Source: Dehalococcoidia bacterium (lineage in GTDB: Bacteria > Chloroflexota > Dehalococcoidia > DSTF01 > WHTK01). Taken from it: a stretch of DNA of 63,445 bases. Position numbers and translations under genes: made by a program. The notes below the pieces were generated by a model that saw only the letters and a program-made list of their open reading frames with translations, ran no database searches and was not told the DNA's origin. The stretch lies in assembly GCA_009377745.1 (NCBI GenBank), contig WHTK01000020.1:1-63445 (forward strand), given 5' to 3'. Shown here piece by piece: positions 8,177-16,649 of the stretch (within the stretch, counting starts at the first letter, position 1; every line of letters starts with the position of its first letter).

Positions 8177-8205
8177 AGTGTAGGGCGAGCGAGTTTAGAT
8201 GTCAA
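8177..8205 (-). promoter_or_regulatory. Sigma-70-type promoter for the attenuated operon
   Basis: -35 TTGACA (window 8200-8205) and -10 TACACT (8177-8182) with a 17-nt spacer on the minus strand. Confidence 0.65.
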
Positions 8206-8241
8206 GCCGATGCGGGTGGCGCCGGAGCAGAAGGTTGCGCC

Positions 8242-8272
8242 TTGACAGGCGCGAGGAGTTGGCCGATAAGAT
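8242..8272 (+). promoter_or_regulatory. Divergent promoter for the nucleotidyltransferase gene
   Basis: TTGACA at 8242-8247 is followed by GATAAG (17-nt spacer) or TAAGAT (19-nt spacer). It faces away from the promoter at 8177-8205 and leaves a 5' leader of about 165 nt. Confidence 0.5.
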
Positions 8273-8380
8273 AGAGCGACCTTCTTGGTCACGGACGAAA
8301 GGAACGACAAGAGAAGCAGGGCGTCGTGGCGGCGGATAAACATAGTGCGCGGCCGGAGTGCGAGCGGTACCTGCTAACCC

Positions 8381-8446
8381 ATGTCTCAAGACGAACCACC
8401 TGATAGCCTGAGCGACGATCATAGACCGGAGCTGGCCGCTCGATGA
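8381..8446 (+). CDS. Very small upstream ORF coupled to the nucleotidyltransferase
   Basis: A 21-codon ORF, MSQDEPPDSLSDDHRPELAAR, whose TGA overlaps the next ATG as ATGA. There is no clear SD. It may tune translation of the downstream gene or be chance; it is acidic and has no hydrophobic segment. Confidence 0.25.
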   Translation: MSQDEPPDSLSDDHRPELAAR

Positions 8447-9735
8447 GCAGGCCAGTGGTCCTCGTCCTGGCGGGCGGCGCTTCAAACCGCTTTTGGCCCC
8501 TGCGTGATAAGCCCCTGGTTGAGCTGGGCTCTCAGACCCTGCTGGAACGGCACCTGCGATTGCTCTACCAGGCTGGCTGCGAGCGCTTCATCGTGGTGTC
8601 CCGGCCGGAGACAGCCTCCCAGATCGAGGTGATCGGCGCGGCCGTAGATCTGGACCCGGCAACGGGCCCGGGGCCGCTGGTGCGCGTAGCCGTTCAGGAT
8701 GAGCCTCGCGGCATGGCGGACGCCGTGCTCGCCGCGCGCGAACTTCTGCTCGAAGTTGGCGACGAGCCGGTGTACGTGACGCAGGCCCAGGACGTCGTCG
8801 AAGGACGCCTGCACGCTGACCTGCTGGACCGCTGGCAGCGTACGCCGGGCCTCGCCGGGCTCGTGGCGGCGCAGCGGGTTTCGAGCTACTTCCCCGGCGG
8901 CTACCTGACTTTCGAAGGCGGCTACGTTACCTCCGTGATCGAGAAGCCGGGCGAGGGCAGCGAGCCCAGCGACCTCGTGAACCTCGTAGCGCACGTCTTT
9001 GCCTCGGCGCGAGGGCTGGTTGAGGCTCTCGATACCGAAGCGGCTGTACCCGGCCCGGACGACGCCTACGAACGCGCGCTTTCCAAGATGATGGCCTCGG
9101 GGCGGTTCCAGGCGCATGTCTACGAAGGACGCTGGCAGGCGCTGAAGTACCCCTGGCACCTGCTGGACGTGGCGGACATGCTGCTCGACCTCTGGACCAG
9201 CGGCGCTGAATCGCCGGGTGAAGGCTACGAGCAGCGGGAGGACGGCGTCTTCATCGGCAGGGACGTGCGCGTCTTTCCGGGAGCCCACGTGGCGCCGCCG
9301 GCGCTGATCGGACACGGCAGCCTGGTGGGCCATAACGCCCTCGTCAGGGAATCGATCCTCGGATCGCGTTGCGTCGCGGGCTTCGGCAGCGAGGTAGCGC
9401 GCAGTGTGCTGTTCGAGGGTGTGGAGCTGCACCACAACTACGTTGGCGATAGCGTCTTTGACCGCGGCTCGGCGATGGGCTACGGGGCCGTAACGGCCAA
9501 CTTCAGAATCGATGACCGTACCGTGCCATCGGTCGTCGCGGGCGAGAGGCTGGACACCGGTCGGATGAAGCTGGGGCTCATGCTGGGCGCCAACGCGCGC
9601 ATCGGCGTCAACACCAGCACGATGCCCGGTGTGAAGATCGGCGCCGGGGCGATGGTGGGCCCGAGTATGAACGTGACACGGGATGTGCCCGCGGGCGCGC
9701 GCGTGCTGGATGAGAGCGAATATGGACGCTTTTAG
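8443..9735 (+). CDS. Sugar-1-phosphate nucleotidyltransferase with left-handed beta-helix (GlmU-like)
   Basis: A 430-residue protein. The N-terminal nucleotidyltransferase fold starts VVLVLAGGASNRFWPL with KPLVELG after it. The C-terminal third (from about 265) is made of hexapeptide repeats (IGRDVRVFPGAHV, IGHGSLVG, IGVNTSTMPGVKIG). It probably makes an NDP-sugar and may carry an acyltransferase or allosteric helix, as in archaeal GlmU-like proteins. The usual G-x-G-T-R loop is replaced by GGASNR, so substrate assignment is uncertain. It overlaps the next gene by 14 nt. Confidence 0.8.
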   Translation: MSRPVVLVLAGGASNRFWPLRDKPLVELGSQTLLERHLRLLYQAGCERFIVVSRPETASQIEVIGAAVDLDPATGPGPLVRVAVQDEPRGMADAVLAARELLLEVGDEPVYVTQAQDVVEGRLHADLLDRWQRTPGLAGLVAAQRVSSYFPGGYLTFEGGYVTSVIEKPGEGSEPSDLVNLVAHVFASARGLVEALDTEAAVPGPDDAYERALSKMMASGRFQAHVYEGRWQALKYPWHLLDVADMLLDLWTSGAESPGEGYEQREDGVFIGRDVRVFPGAHVAPPALIGHGSLVGHNALVRESILGSRCVAGFGSEVARSVLFEGVELHHNYVGDSVFDRGSAMGYGAVTANFRIDDRTVPSVVAGERLDTGRMKLGLMLGANARIGVNTSTMPGVKIGAGAMVGPSMNVTRDVPAGARVLDESEYGRF

Positions 9736-11020
9736 CTGGGCGGGCGTGGGCCTGCTGGGCCTGTGCCAGGCGCTGCTGATATTCGTCGCGGCGGCGGAAG
9801 CGGGGCTGATCTCGATCAGCCGGGCGCGGGTGCGCCTGCTGGCGGGACAGGGCGTGCCAAGGGCGGAGATCCTGCACAGCTACATGCAGGAGCGAGAGGC
9901 CCTGCTGCACGCGCTGGCGCTGGGACGAAATCTGGCGATCGTGGCTTCGGCGACGATTGCGGTGACGGTGCTGACCCGCGAACGCGGCCATAGCTGGGAG
10001 CTGGTGCTGGGCGTGGTTATCGCGGCCCTGGCGCTGGTGGCTATCGTGGAGGCGGCGCCGCGGGCGTTAGTGGCGCGCGACCCCGAGCGCTGGGGTTTAC
10101 GGTTGGCGCCGTTCATGGGCGTATTCAAGCTGCTATTCGGCGGCGTGGCGCGGGTCCTGGACCTGCCGGCGCGGGCGGTGCGGCGCAACGACGATACCGA
10201 AGAAGAGGAAGAGCTGCTGCGGCTCCTGGAGCTGGAAGAAAACGAAGGCGACATCGAAGAGGACGAGCGGAAAATGATCCGCGGCGTCTTCGGCCTCGAA
10301 GGCACGACGGTGAGAGAGATCATGACGCCGCGCGTCGATATTGCGGCGGTGGATACGGAATCGACCGTGCAAGACGCGGTCGCCCTGATCATCGATAGGG
10401 GCTTCAGCCGCATCCCGCTGTACGAGAAAAACGCCGACACAATCGCCGGCATCATCTATACCAAGGATTTGTTCCGCTATCTGGCGGACGGGGCCATGCC
10501 GGCCAGCCTGAAAGAGATCGCCCGGCCGGCGTTCTTCGTGCCGGAATCCAAGAAGGTTGACGACCTGCTGACGGATATGCGCAAGCAGCGCGTGCATATG
10601 GCAATCGTGGTCGATGAGTACGGCGGCACAGCCGGGGTGGTGACCATCGAGGACCTGCTGGAGGAGATCGTCGGCGAGATCGAGGATGAGTATGACCGCG
10701 TCGAGCAAAACGTGGTGCGGATCTCGGAGACGGAGGCGCTGCTGGACGCGCGTGTCTCAATAGGCGACCTCAACGATCTCTTCCGCACCACCCTGCCGGA
10801 TGACGACTTCGACACCGTCGGCGGCCTGGTGTTCACGAATCTGGGACGGATGCCGGCGGTGGGTGACGAGGTAACGGCGAACGGCTTGAAGCTGCATGTG
10901 CTGGCCGTGGACGGTCATCGTGTGAAGCGGCTGCGGGTGGTGCAGGAGGAGAAGCCGGCGAACGGGAACGGCAACGGCAAGGGAGAGGCCGTGCCGAAGG
11001 GGGAGAACGGCGGGCAGTAG
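9722..11020 (+). CDS. CNNM/CorC-family membrane protein (hemolysin-like, DUF21 + CBS pair)
   Basis: A 432-residue protein. The N-terminal DUF21 membrane region (about 1-150) is followed by an acidic linker ([18 protein letters not shown]). Next come two CBS domains (about 185-305, including [10 protein letters not shown] and [21 protein letters not shown]) and a CorC_HlyC domain (about 325-405). The tail is low-complexity Asn/Gly. Relatives are implicated in Mg/Co efflux. I use the ATG at 9722, which starts the membrane domain and overlaps the previous gene. Confidence 0.85.
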   Translation: MDAFSWAGVGLLGLCQALLIFVAAAEAGLISISRARVRLLAGQGVPRAEILHSYMQEREALLHALALGRNLAIVASATIAVTVLTRERGHSWELVLGVVIAALALVAIVEAAPRALVARDPERWGLRLAPFMGVFKLLFGGVARVLDLPARAVRRNDDTEEEEELLRLLELEENEGDIEEDERKMIRGVFGLEGTTVREIMTPRVDIAAVDTESTVQDAVALIIDRGFSRIPLYEKNADTIAGIIYTKDLFRYLADGAMPASLKEIARPAFFVPESKKVDDLLTDMRKQRVHMAIVVDEYGGTAGVVTIEDLLEEIVGEIEDEYDRVEQNVVRISETEALLDARVSIGDLNDLFRTTLPDDDFDTVGGLVFTNLGRMPAVGDEVTANGLKLHVLAVDGHRVKRLRVVQEEKPANGNGNGKGEAVPKGENGGQ

Positions 11021-11340
11021 GGACGAGGCAGAGGACTGAGCATGCGGCCCCGGCTCGGTCCGGGGCTTTTCCGTGGCTGCCGTGGTGGTAGCGCTGCACC
11101 CAGCCCCAAGACTGGGGCATCGGGCCAGGGCGTGTCCTGTAAAATGATCGAGCTGCGGTTCCGGTTGATGCGGCCCTGCGCGAGTTGGTTCACCCCGGGG
11201 CCCCCGACGGGTGACCACGCGCCGCCCGGCCTGCTGATGCCTTGGCTTGAAATTTGGGTCCGGCCGGCCGATGAGAAATGCCGCCATGCCGGGTCTACAA
11301 TGAGTGAAACTTGTTTGGATCGAGACCGCGGGAGGTCGAA
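11021..11340. other. Intergenic region, no gene seen
   Basis: It holds the terminator at 11047-11070, a small GCCCCAAGACTGGGGC hairpin near 11101, and a possible -10 (TACAAT, 11296-11301) ahead of the DHFR-like gene, without a convincing -35. Confidence 0.5.
11047..11070 (+). terminator. Rho-independent terminator after the CNNM gene
   Basis: GCCCCGG-ctcggt-CCGGGGC followed by TTTT, 27 nt beyond the stop codon. Confidence 0.8.
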
Positions 11341-11922
11341 ATGTCTACTTCAGTGCTCTACTTTTCGATGTCACTCGACGGGTACATCGCGGGTCCGAAC
11401 GACGAACCGGGCAACCCCGGCGGCGACGGCTTCGAGCGGCTGCACGAGTGGTTCGCCCCAGGCGGCGGGGAGTTCGTCCGGCCGTCCGGGCCGGCCGGGG
11501 AGTTGTTCGACGAGATAAACGCGGCCGGTGCGGTGGTGACGGGTCGGCGTACCGCGGAGCAGGCCGAGCACTGGGGCGGTGATATTCACGGCGTCCCGAT
11601 CTTCGTGCTCAGCCACCGGCCGCCCGGCCCGTCCGTCGCGAACTATCCCTTGGTGACGTACGTGAATGATGGGATCGCGAGCGCGATAGCCCAGGCGAAG
11701 GCCGCCGCCGGGGGCCGGGACGTGATGGTGCACGGCGCCTACACGGCACAGGGTGCGCTCGAGGCCGGCGTGGTCGATGAGTTGCAGATCTCTCAAATCC
11801 CGGTGCTGTTCGGTGGTGGCCGCCGGCTGTTTGAGGTGTTGCCGTCGCGCGTCGAGCTGGAGATCGTTCGGGTGATCGACACGCCGGGGGCCACACACAT
11901 CCGCTACCGCATCCGTCGCTGA
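11341..11922 (+). CDS. Dihydrofolate reductase-family protein (RibD C-terminal-like), paralogue 1
   Basis: A 193-residue NADPH-dependent reductase-like protein. MSTSVLYFSMSLDGYIAGPN is the standard family opening. A VVTGRRTAE block and a C-terminal PVLFGGGRRLFEVL block follow. Such proteins are commonly annotated as DHFR or RibD-like; the real substrate is unknown. The start at 11341 has the SD GGGAGGT at the right distance. Two further paralogues are at 12028 and 42843. Confidence 0.85.
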   Translation: MSTSVLYFSMSLDGYIAGPNDEPGNPGGDGFERLHEWFAPGGGEFVRPSGPAGELFDEINAAGAVVTGRRTAEQAEHWGGDIHGVPIFVLSHRPPGPSVANYPLVTYVNDGIASAIAQAKAAAGGRDVMVHGAYTAQGALEAGVVDELQISQIPVLFGGGRRLFEVLPSRVELEIVRVIDTPGATHIRYRIRR

Positions 11923-11962
11923 GCCGGTCGGCCAGGCGGCCTCCTGGTCGTGGTAGGATGCC

Positions 11963-12001
11963 CGACCGATGACGTTCCCTGGGCCATCGGTCGTTGTCGT
12001 T
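11963..12001 (+). terminator. Hairpin with T-rich tail between two DHFR-like genes
   Basis: CGACCGATG-(13 nt)-CATCGGTCG followed by TTGTCGTT. It ends 26 nt before the next start codon, so it may terminate the first gene or attenuate the second. Confidence 0.5.
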
Positions 12002-12027
12002 AAGGACCAACGAGAAGGAGGATCAAG

Positions 12028-12654
12028 ATGGGAAGGATCGTGGTGACGGAATACGTCTCACTCGACGGCGTCATGGAGGCGCCTGGCGGAGGTGAGGACT
12101 TCGAGCACGCCGGTTGGACCTTCGAGATCAATCGCGGACAGGATGGCGACAAGTTCAAGCTCGACGAGACCCTCAACGCCCAGGCGTTGCTGCTCGGGCG
12201 GGTGACATGGGAGGGCTTTGCCGCGGCCTGGCCCTCGATGACTGACGAAGTCGGATTCGCGAACAAGTTCAACAGCATGCCCAAGTACGTCGTCTCCTCG
12301 ACCCTTGAAAAAGCCGAGTGGAACAACTCAACCGTGCTCAAGGGGGACGTGGTGGAGGAGGTTTCGAAGCTGAGGCAACGGTTGGACGGAGATATCGTGG
12401 TCCACGGCAGCGCCCAGCTCGTGCAGACGCTGATCGACCACGACCTCATCGACGAGCTGCGCCTGATGGTCTTCCCGGTCATTCTCGGGGCCGGCAAACG
12501 CCTGTTCGGCGACACGAGCGACAAGAAGCGCCTGCGGCTCGTGGAGTCGAAGACGGTTGGTGACGGCATCGCGATCCTCATCTTCGAACCCGCGGGCGAG
12601 ATCGCCGGCACTGCGGCCATGTTAGGGGCGAGAGCCGAAGCGCACGACGGGTAA
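12028..12654 (+). CDS. Dihydrofolate reductase-family protein, paralogue 2
   Basis: A 208-residue protein. It shows VSLDGVMEAPGG at the N-terminus, LLLGRVTWEGF in the middle and FPVILGAGKRLFGD near the C-terminus, as in paralogue 3 at 42843. The SD AGAAGGAGG is strong. It is only distantly similar to the adjacent paralogue, so the pair is unlikely to be a recent duplication. Both sit next to a transposase remnant. Confidence 0.85.
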   Translation: MGRIVVTEYVSLDGVMEAPGGGEDFEHAGWTFEINRGQDGDKFKLDETLNAQALLLGRVTWEGFAAAWPSMTDEVGFANKFNSMPKYVVSSTLEKAEWNNSTVLKGDVVEEVSKLRQRLDGDIVVHGSAQLVQTLIDHDLIDELRLMVFPVILGAGKRLFGDTSDKKRLRLVESKTVGDGIAILIFEPAGEIAGTAAMLGARAEAHDG

Positions 12655-12687
12655 CGCACCGACAATGCGTCTTGAGTTGGGCGGATC

Positions 12688-12897
12688 ATGAGGGATTCGG
12701 AGAAACGTCGAGGTGAGTTGACGCATCGGGGGTGGGCGCGGATTGAGTCGCTGTTGCCGGTGTCGGGTCGGGGGCGCCGTTGGCGCGATCACCGGCAGGT
12801 GCTCAACGGGATTCTGTGGAAGTTGCGGATCGGCGCGGGCGGCCCCTACGCATCCTGCTTACCCTCTCAAAGTGAGAGGGTTGAACTGGATGCGTGA
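12688..12897 (+). pseudogene. IS5-type transposase N-terminal remnant
   Basis: The 69-residue ORF reads ...[20 protein letters not shown] followed by RQVLNGILWKLRIGA, the N-terminal DUF4096 block of IS5-group transposases. Homology stops near 12838, where the usual W-R-D-L-P should follow, and a hairpin sequence takes over. The rest of the element, including the DDE domain, is missing. No terminal inverted repeats were identified. Confidence 0.75.
12848..12895. repeat. Nested hairpin at the transposase breakpoint
   Basis: Outer arms ACGCATCC/GGATGCGT and inner arms ACCCTCTC/GAGAGGGT form a long imperfect palindrome exactly where transposase similarity ends. It lies 50 nt upstream of dprA. 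Confidence 0.6.
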
Positions 12898-12945
12898 TCC
12901 ACGTTCTTGCAGAGAGAAGCCGCGACCGCGTAAGATTCCTGCCCG

Positions 12946-14079
12946 ATGGCCACGGCGTCTGACGACCTGAAGTTCTGGGTGGCGTTTTCGCGCATTTCCC
13001 GCGTTGGGGCGGTGCGCGCCGGGCTGCTGGCTGACTACTTCGATAGCATGGCGGACGCCTGGAAGGCAGGCGCGGCCGGCCTGAAGGCAGCGGGGCTGGA
13101 CTCCGGCACGGTCACCAGCATCGTCAACGGCCGGCCCTCCATCGACCCGGACGCCGAGATCGAGAAGCTGCGCAAGGCCGGCGTCAAGGCCTACAGCTGG
13201 CGCGACGAGGGCTATCCGGTGCGGCTCAAGGAGATCGATGACAAGCCGCCCGTGCTCTACGTGCGCGGCGAGCTGCGGCCGGAGGATGAGTGGGCTGTCG
13301 CCGTGGTGGGGACGCGCCGGGCGACGCCCTACGGCCGCCAGGCGGCGAAGCACTTCGCGACGGACCTGGCGCGCCACAAGATCACGGTCGTAAGCGGCCT
13401 GGCGCGCGGCATCGATGCCATTGCGCACCGGTCGGTCCTCAGCGCGGGCGGCCGGACGATAGCGGTGCTGGCCTGCGGCCTGGACCTGATCTACCCGCCG
13501 GAGCACGCCAGGCTGGCGCAGGAGATTAGTCAGCAGGGAGCGCTGATCAGCGACTACCCGCTGGGCACCCAGCCACGCAGCGAATATTTCCCGCGGCGCA
13601 ACCGGATCCTTAGCGCTGTGAGCCTGGGTGTGTTAGTAGTAGAAGGAGATGTCGATAGCGGGGCGCTGATCACGGCGCGCATGGCCATCGACCAGAATCG
13701 AGAAGTGTTCGCCATCCCGGGCAGCATCTATTCGCCGACGCATCGTGGGGCGAACCGGCTGATCCGGGAGGGAGAAGCGAGGTTAGTCACACGGGCCGAA
13801 GATATACTGGAGGAGTTGAACCTGACGATGGCGACGCACCAGCCGGAGCTGCGCGAGGTGGCGCCGGCGGATAAGACGGAAGCGGCGCTGCTTCGGGTGC
13901 TCTCAAGCCAGCCGATTCACATTGACGAAGTGCAGCGGGTGAGCGGCCTGCCGATCGCCTCGGTGTCCAGCGCTCTGGCTATGCTGGAGCTTAAGGGCAT
14001 GGTGCGGCAGACAGGGCCGATGAGCTTTGTAAGGGCCCGCGAAGTTAACGTTACATACAGTACAGCCAGTACAGCCTGA
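12946..14079 (+). CDS. dprA: DNA-processing protein DprA
   Basis: A 377-residue protein that loads RecA on incoming single-stranded DNA during natural transformation. The Rossmann-like DNA_processg_A core (about 70-290) is present: VAVVGTRRATPYG, VVSGLARGIDAIAH, FPRRNRILSAVS. An N-terminal helix-hairpin region and a C-terminal winged helix (about 300-365) flank it. The gene precedes topA, a common order. ATG at 12946; the 50-nt upstream spacer has no strong SD. Confidence 0.93.
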   Translation: MATASDDLKFWVAFSRISRVGAVRAGLLADYFDSMADAWKAGAAGLKAAGLDSGTVTSIVNGRPSIDPDAEIEKLRKAGVKAYSWRDEGYPVRLKEIDDKPPVLYVRGELRPEDEWAVAVVGTRRATPYGRQAAKHFATDLARHKITVVSGLARGIDAIAHRSVLSAGGRTIAVLACGLDLIYPPEHARLAQEISQQGALISDYPLGTQPRSEYFPRRNRILSAVSLGVLVVEGDVDSGALITARMAIDQNREVFAIPGSIYSPTHRGANRLIREGEARLVTRAEDILEELNLTMATHQPELREVAPADKTEAALLRVLSSQPIHIDEVQRVSGLPIASVSSALAMLELKGMVRQTGPMSFVRAREVNVTYSTASTA

Positions 14080-14099
14080 AGAGGATTAGACTTTTTCTG

Positions 14100-16520
14100 A
14101 TGCCAACCAAGAAAACCGAACAAACCCCGCCCAAGACAGCCACCAAGAGCAAGCGCTCGACAGCCGCCCGCAAGAGCACGCGCGGCCGTAACGGTAGCGC
14201 CGCAACCCGCTCGCGCAGCAACAGCGTCCACGACCTCGTGATCGTCGAGTCACCGGCCAAGGCGAGGACGCTCGCCGGCATACTCGGCTCTGCCTATGAG
14301 ATCACGGCCTCCGTGGGCCACGTGCGCGACCTGCCGCGCTCGACTCTGGGCGTGGACGTCGACAACGAGTTCGAGCCCCACTACATCGTCCCGAAGGAGA
14401 AGCGGGAGGTCGTCAACCGGATCAAGGAGGCCGCCAGCAAGGCCAACATAATCTACCTGGCGACAGACCCCGACCGTGAAGGCGAAGCGATCTCCTGGCA
14501 CCTGGTAGCGGCCGCGGGCCTCGAGGGGCGGCCCCTGCAGCGCGTCGTCTTCCACGAGATCACTCCGACGGCCATCCAGGAGGCCTTCCTGCACCCGCGC
14601 GACATCGACTTCGCCCTGGTGGACGCGCAGCAGGCGCGCCGCGTGCTGGACCGGCTCGTCGGCTACAAGATCAGTCCGTTGCTCTGGCGCAAGGTGAGGC
14701 GAGGCCTCTCGGCCGGAAGGGTGCAGTCGGCGGCCGTGAAGATGGTCGTGGACCGCGAGCGCGAGATCCAGGGCTTCGACGCTAAGGAGTACTGGACGCT
14801 GGACGCGCTGCTGCGGAAGGCCGAAGCCACGGGCTCGCCGGAGTTCAGCGCCCGGCTGCGGGGCCAGACCGGCAAACGGCACTTCGAGATTGGCTCCGGC
14901 GAGGAAGCGGAGCGCACCGAAGGGCTGCTGAGGCAGTCTACATATGTAGTAAAAACAGTGCACCGCCGCGATATCCATCGCCGCCCTGCACCGCCGTTCA
15001 CGACAAGCACCCTGCAGCAGGACGCGTCGCGGCGCTACGGCTACACGGCGCGGCGGACGATGGCGCTGGCGCAGCAGCTCTATGAGGGCATCGAGCTGCG
15101 CGGCTCCGGCCGCGTCGGCCTCATTACCTACATGCGCACCGACTCGACGAACCTGTCAGACATCGCGATCAACGAGATACGCGGCTACGTGGCGCGCAAG
15201 TTCGGCGGCGATTTCCTGCCTTCGGCGCCACGCGTCTACAAGTCGCGCAAGGGCGCGCAAGAGGCGCACGAGGCGATCCGGCCGACATCGGCGCTGCGAG
15301 AGCCGGGGGCGCCGGAGCTGCGCGGCCTCACCACGGACCAGCGACGCCTGTACACGCTGATCTGGCAGCGCGCAGTCGCCTGTCAGATGGCGGACGCGGT
15401 GCTGGACAGCGTCTCGGTGGACATCGACGCGACGCCGTCCGTGGCCGGCGAGGCTGCCTTCCAGCTACGGGCCACAGCGAGCGCGGTGCGCTTCCCCGGC
15501 TACCGGGCCCTGTACGAAGAGGCCCGCGATGAGCCGGCCCCGGGCGGTACCGGCGACGACGGCACCCAGCAGCTGACGACACCGTTGCCGGAGATGACGG
15601 CGGGCGACCTGCTGGCGCTGCGTGACATAAAGAAGGAACAGCACTTCACGGAGCCGCCGCCGCGCTACACGGAGGCGACGCTGGTCAAGGCGCTGGAGGA
15701 GAACGGCATCGGCCGGCCCAGCACGTACGCGCCTATCCTCTCGACGATTCAGGACCGGGGCTACGTCGACCGGGATGGCCGGGCGCTGAAGCCGACGGAG
15801 CTGGGCTTCGTAGTCAACGACTTCATGGTCGAGCAGTTCCCCAACATCATCGACCTGCGCTTCACGGCCGACATGGAAGAAGACCTGGACGAGATCGCTT
15901 CCGGCTCACGCCCCTGGCAGCCGACGGTGCGAGAGCTGTACAACCCGTTGAGCGAGGCGCTGAAATCGGCGGAAGACGCGCCGGCGGTGGTGCAGGAGAC
16001 GGGCGAGATCTGCCCCGAGTCCGGCCATCCCCTGATCCGGCGCTTCGGGCGTTTCGGGCCGTTCTTCGCCTGCAGCGGCTTCCCGGAGTGCCGCTACACG
16101 CGGCCGGACGGCGACAACGAGCCCCAGGCTACGGACGAGAAATGCGATGTCTGCGACTCCGCAATGGTGGTGAAGCGGGGGCGCTTCGGCGCTTTCCTGG
16201 CCTGCACGCGCTATCCGGAGTGCAAGGGCACAAAGCCGCTGCTGCAGAAGACGGGCATTCCCTGCCCGCTGGACGGCGGCGAGATCGTTGAGCGGAGCAC
16301 CAAGAAGGGCCGCAAGTTCTACGGCTGCTCCAACTATCCCAAGTGCGAGTTCACGAGCTGGCAGCGTCCGATGCCGCAGGTCTGCCCGCAGTGCAGCGGC
16401 ATGATCGTCGCGGAGCGCGGCCGCAAGGCGAAATGCACCGCCTGCGGCTGGACCGGCCCGGCCACGCAGGCCAAGGAACGCTCGGATGAGCCGGTGAAGG
16501 CGCCCGCCGCTGTGTCCTGA
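14100..16520 (+). CDS. topA: DNA topoisomerase I
   Basis: An 806-residue type IA topoisomerase that relaxes negative supercoils. After a Lys/Arg/Ser-rich extension (1-42) come the Toprim domain (VIVESPAKA at 48-56, DPDREGE at 123-129) and the catalytic Tyr344 (GLITYMRTDSTN). The C-terminus carries four zinc ribbons, each with two Cys pairs or close variants (ending FPEC, YPEC, YPKC and CTAC). Start at 14100, 20 nt after dprA. Confidence 0.95.
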   Translation: MPTKKTEQTPPKTATKSKRSTAARKSTRGRNGSAATRSRSNSVHDLVIVESPAKARTLAGILGSAYEITASVGHVRDLPRSTLGVDVDNEFEPHYIVPKEKREVVNRIKEAASKANIIYLATDPDREGEAISWHLVAAAGLEGRPLQRVVFHEITPTAIQEAFLHPRDIDFALVDAQQARRVLDRLVGYKISPLLWRKVRRGLSAGRVQSAAVKMVVDREREIQGFDAKEYWTLDALLRKAEATGSPEFSARLRGQTGKRHFEIGSGEEAERTEGLLRQSTYVVKTVHRRDIHRRPAPPFTTSTLQQDASRRYGYTARRTMALAQQLYEGIELRGSGRVGLITYMRTDSTNLSDIAINEIRGYVARKFGGDFLPSAPRVYKSRKGAQEAHEAIRPTSALREPGAPELRGLTTDQRRLYTLIWQRAVACQMADAVLDSVSVDIDATPSVAGEAAFQLRATASAVRFPGYRALYEEARDEPAPGGTGDDGTQQLTTPLPEMTAGDLLALRDIKKEQHFTEPPPRYTEATLVKALEENGIGRPSTYAPILSTIQDRGYVDRDGRALKPTELGFVVNDFMVEQFPNIIDLRFTADMEEDLDEIASGSRPWQPTVRELYNPLSEALKSAEDAPAVVQETGEICPESGHPLIRRFGRFGPFFACSGFPECRYTRPDGDNEPQATDEKCDVCDSAMVVKRGRFGAFLACTRYPECKGTKPLLQKTGIPCPLDGGEIVERSTKKGRKFYGCSNYPKCEFTSWQRPMPQVCPQCSGMIVAERGRKAKCTACGWTGPATQAKERSDEPVKAPAAVS

Positions 16521-16535
16521 GACCTTACTCGATTC

Positions 16536-16560
16536 TGTAGCGGCGACCTTTAGGTCGCCA
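16536..16560 (+). repeat. Dispersed GGCGACC palindrome, copy 4
   Basis: TGTAGCGGCGACCTTTAGGTCGCCA, just after topA. Confidence 0.75.
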
Positions 16561-16578
16561 CCTCGTCCATCTGCTGAT

Positions 16579-16612
16579 AGTACCCCGGCCTGAAAGGCCG
16601 GGGTACTGTTGT
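16579..16612 (+). terminator. Strong hairpin between topA and the recombinase gene
   Basis: AGTACCCCGGCC-tgaaa-GGCCGGGGTACT, a perfect 12-bp stem followed by GTTGT. Probably a terminator; related GGCCTGAAAGGCC-type palindromes occur elsewhere in intergenic DNA. Confidence 0.65.
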
Positions 16613-16649
16613 AGCTGACAACGGCGGCTCAGATCGATGCATAATCTGG

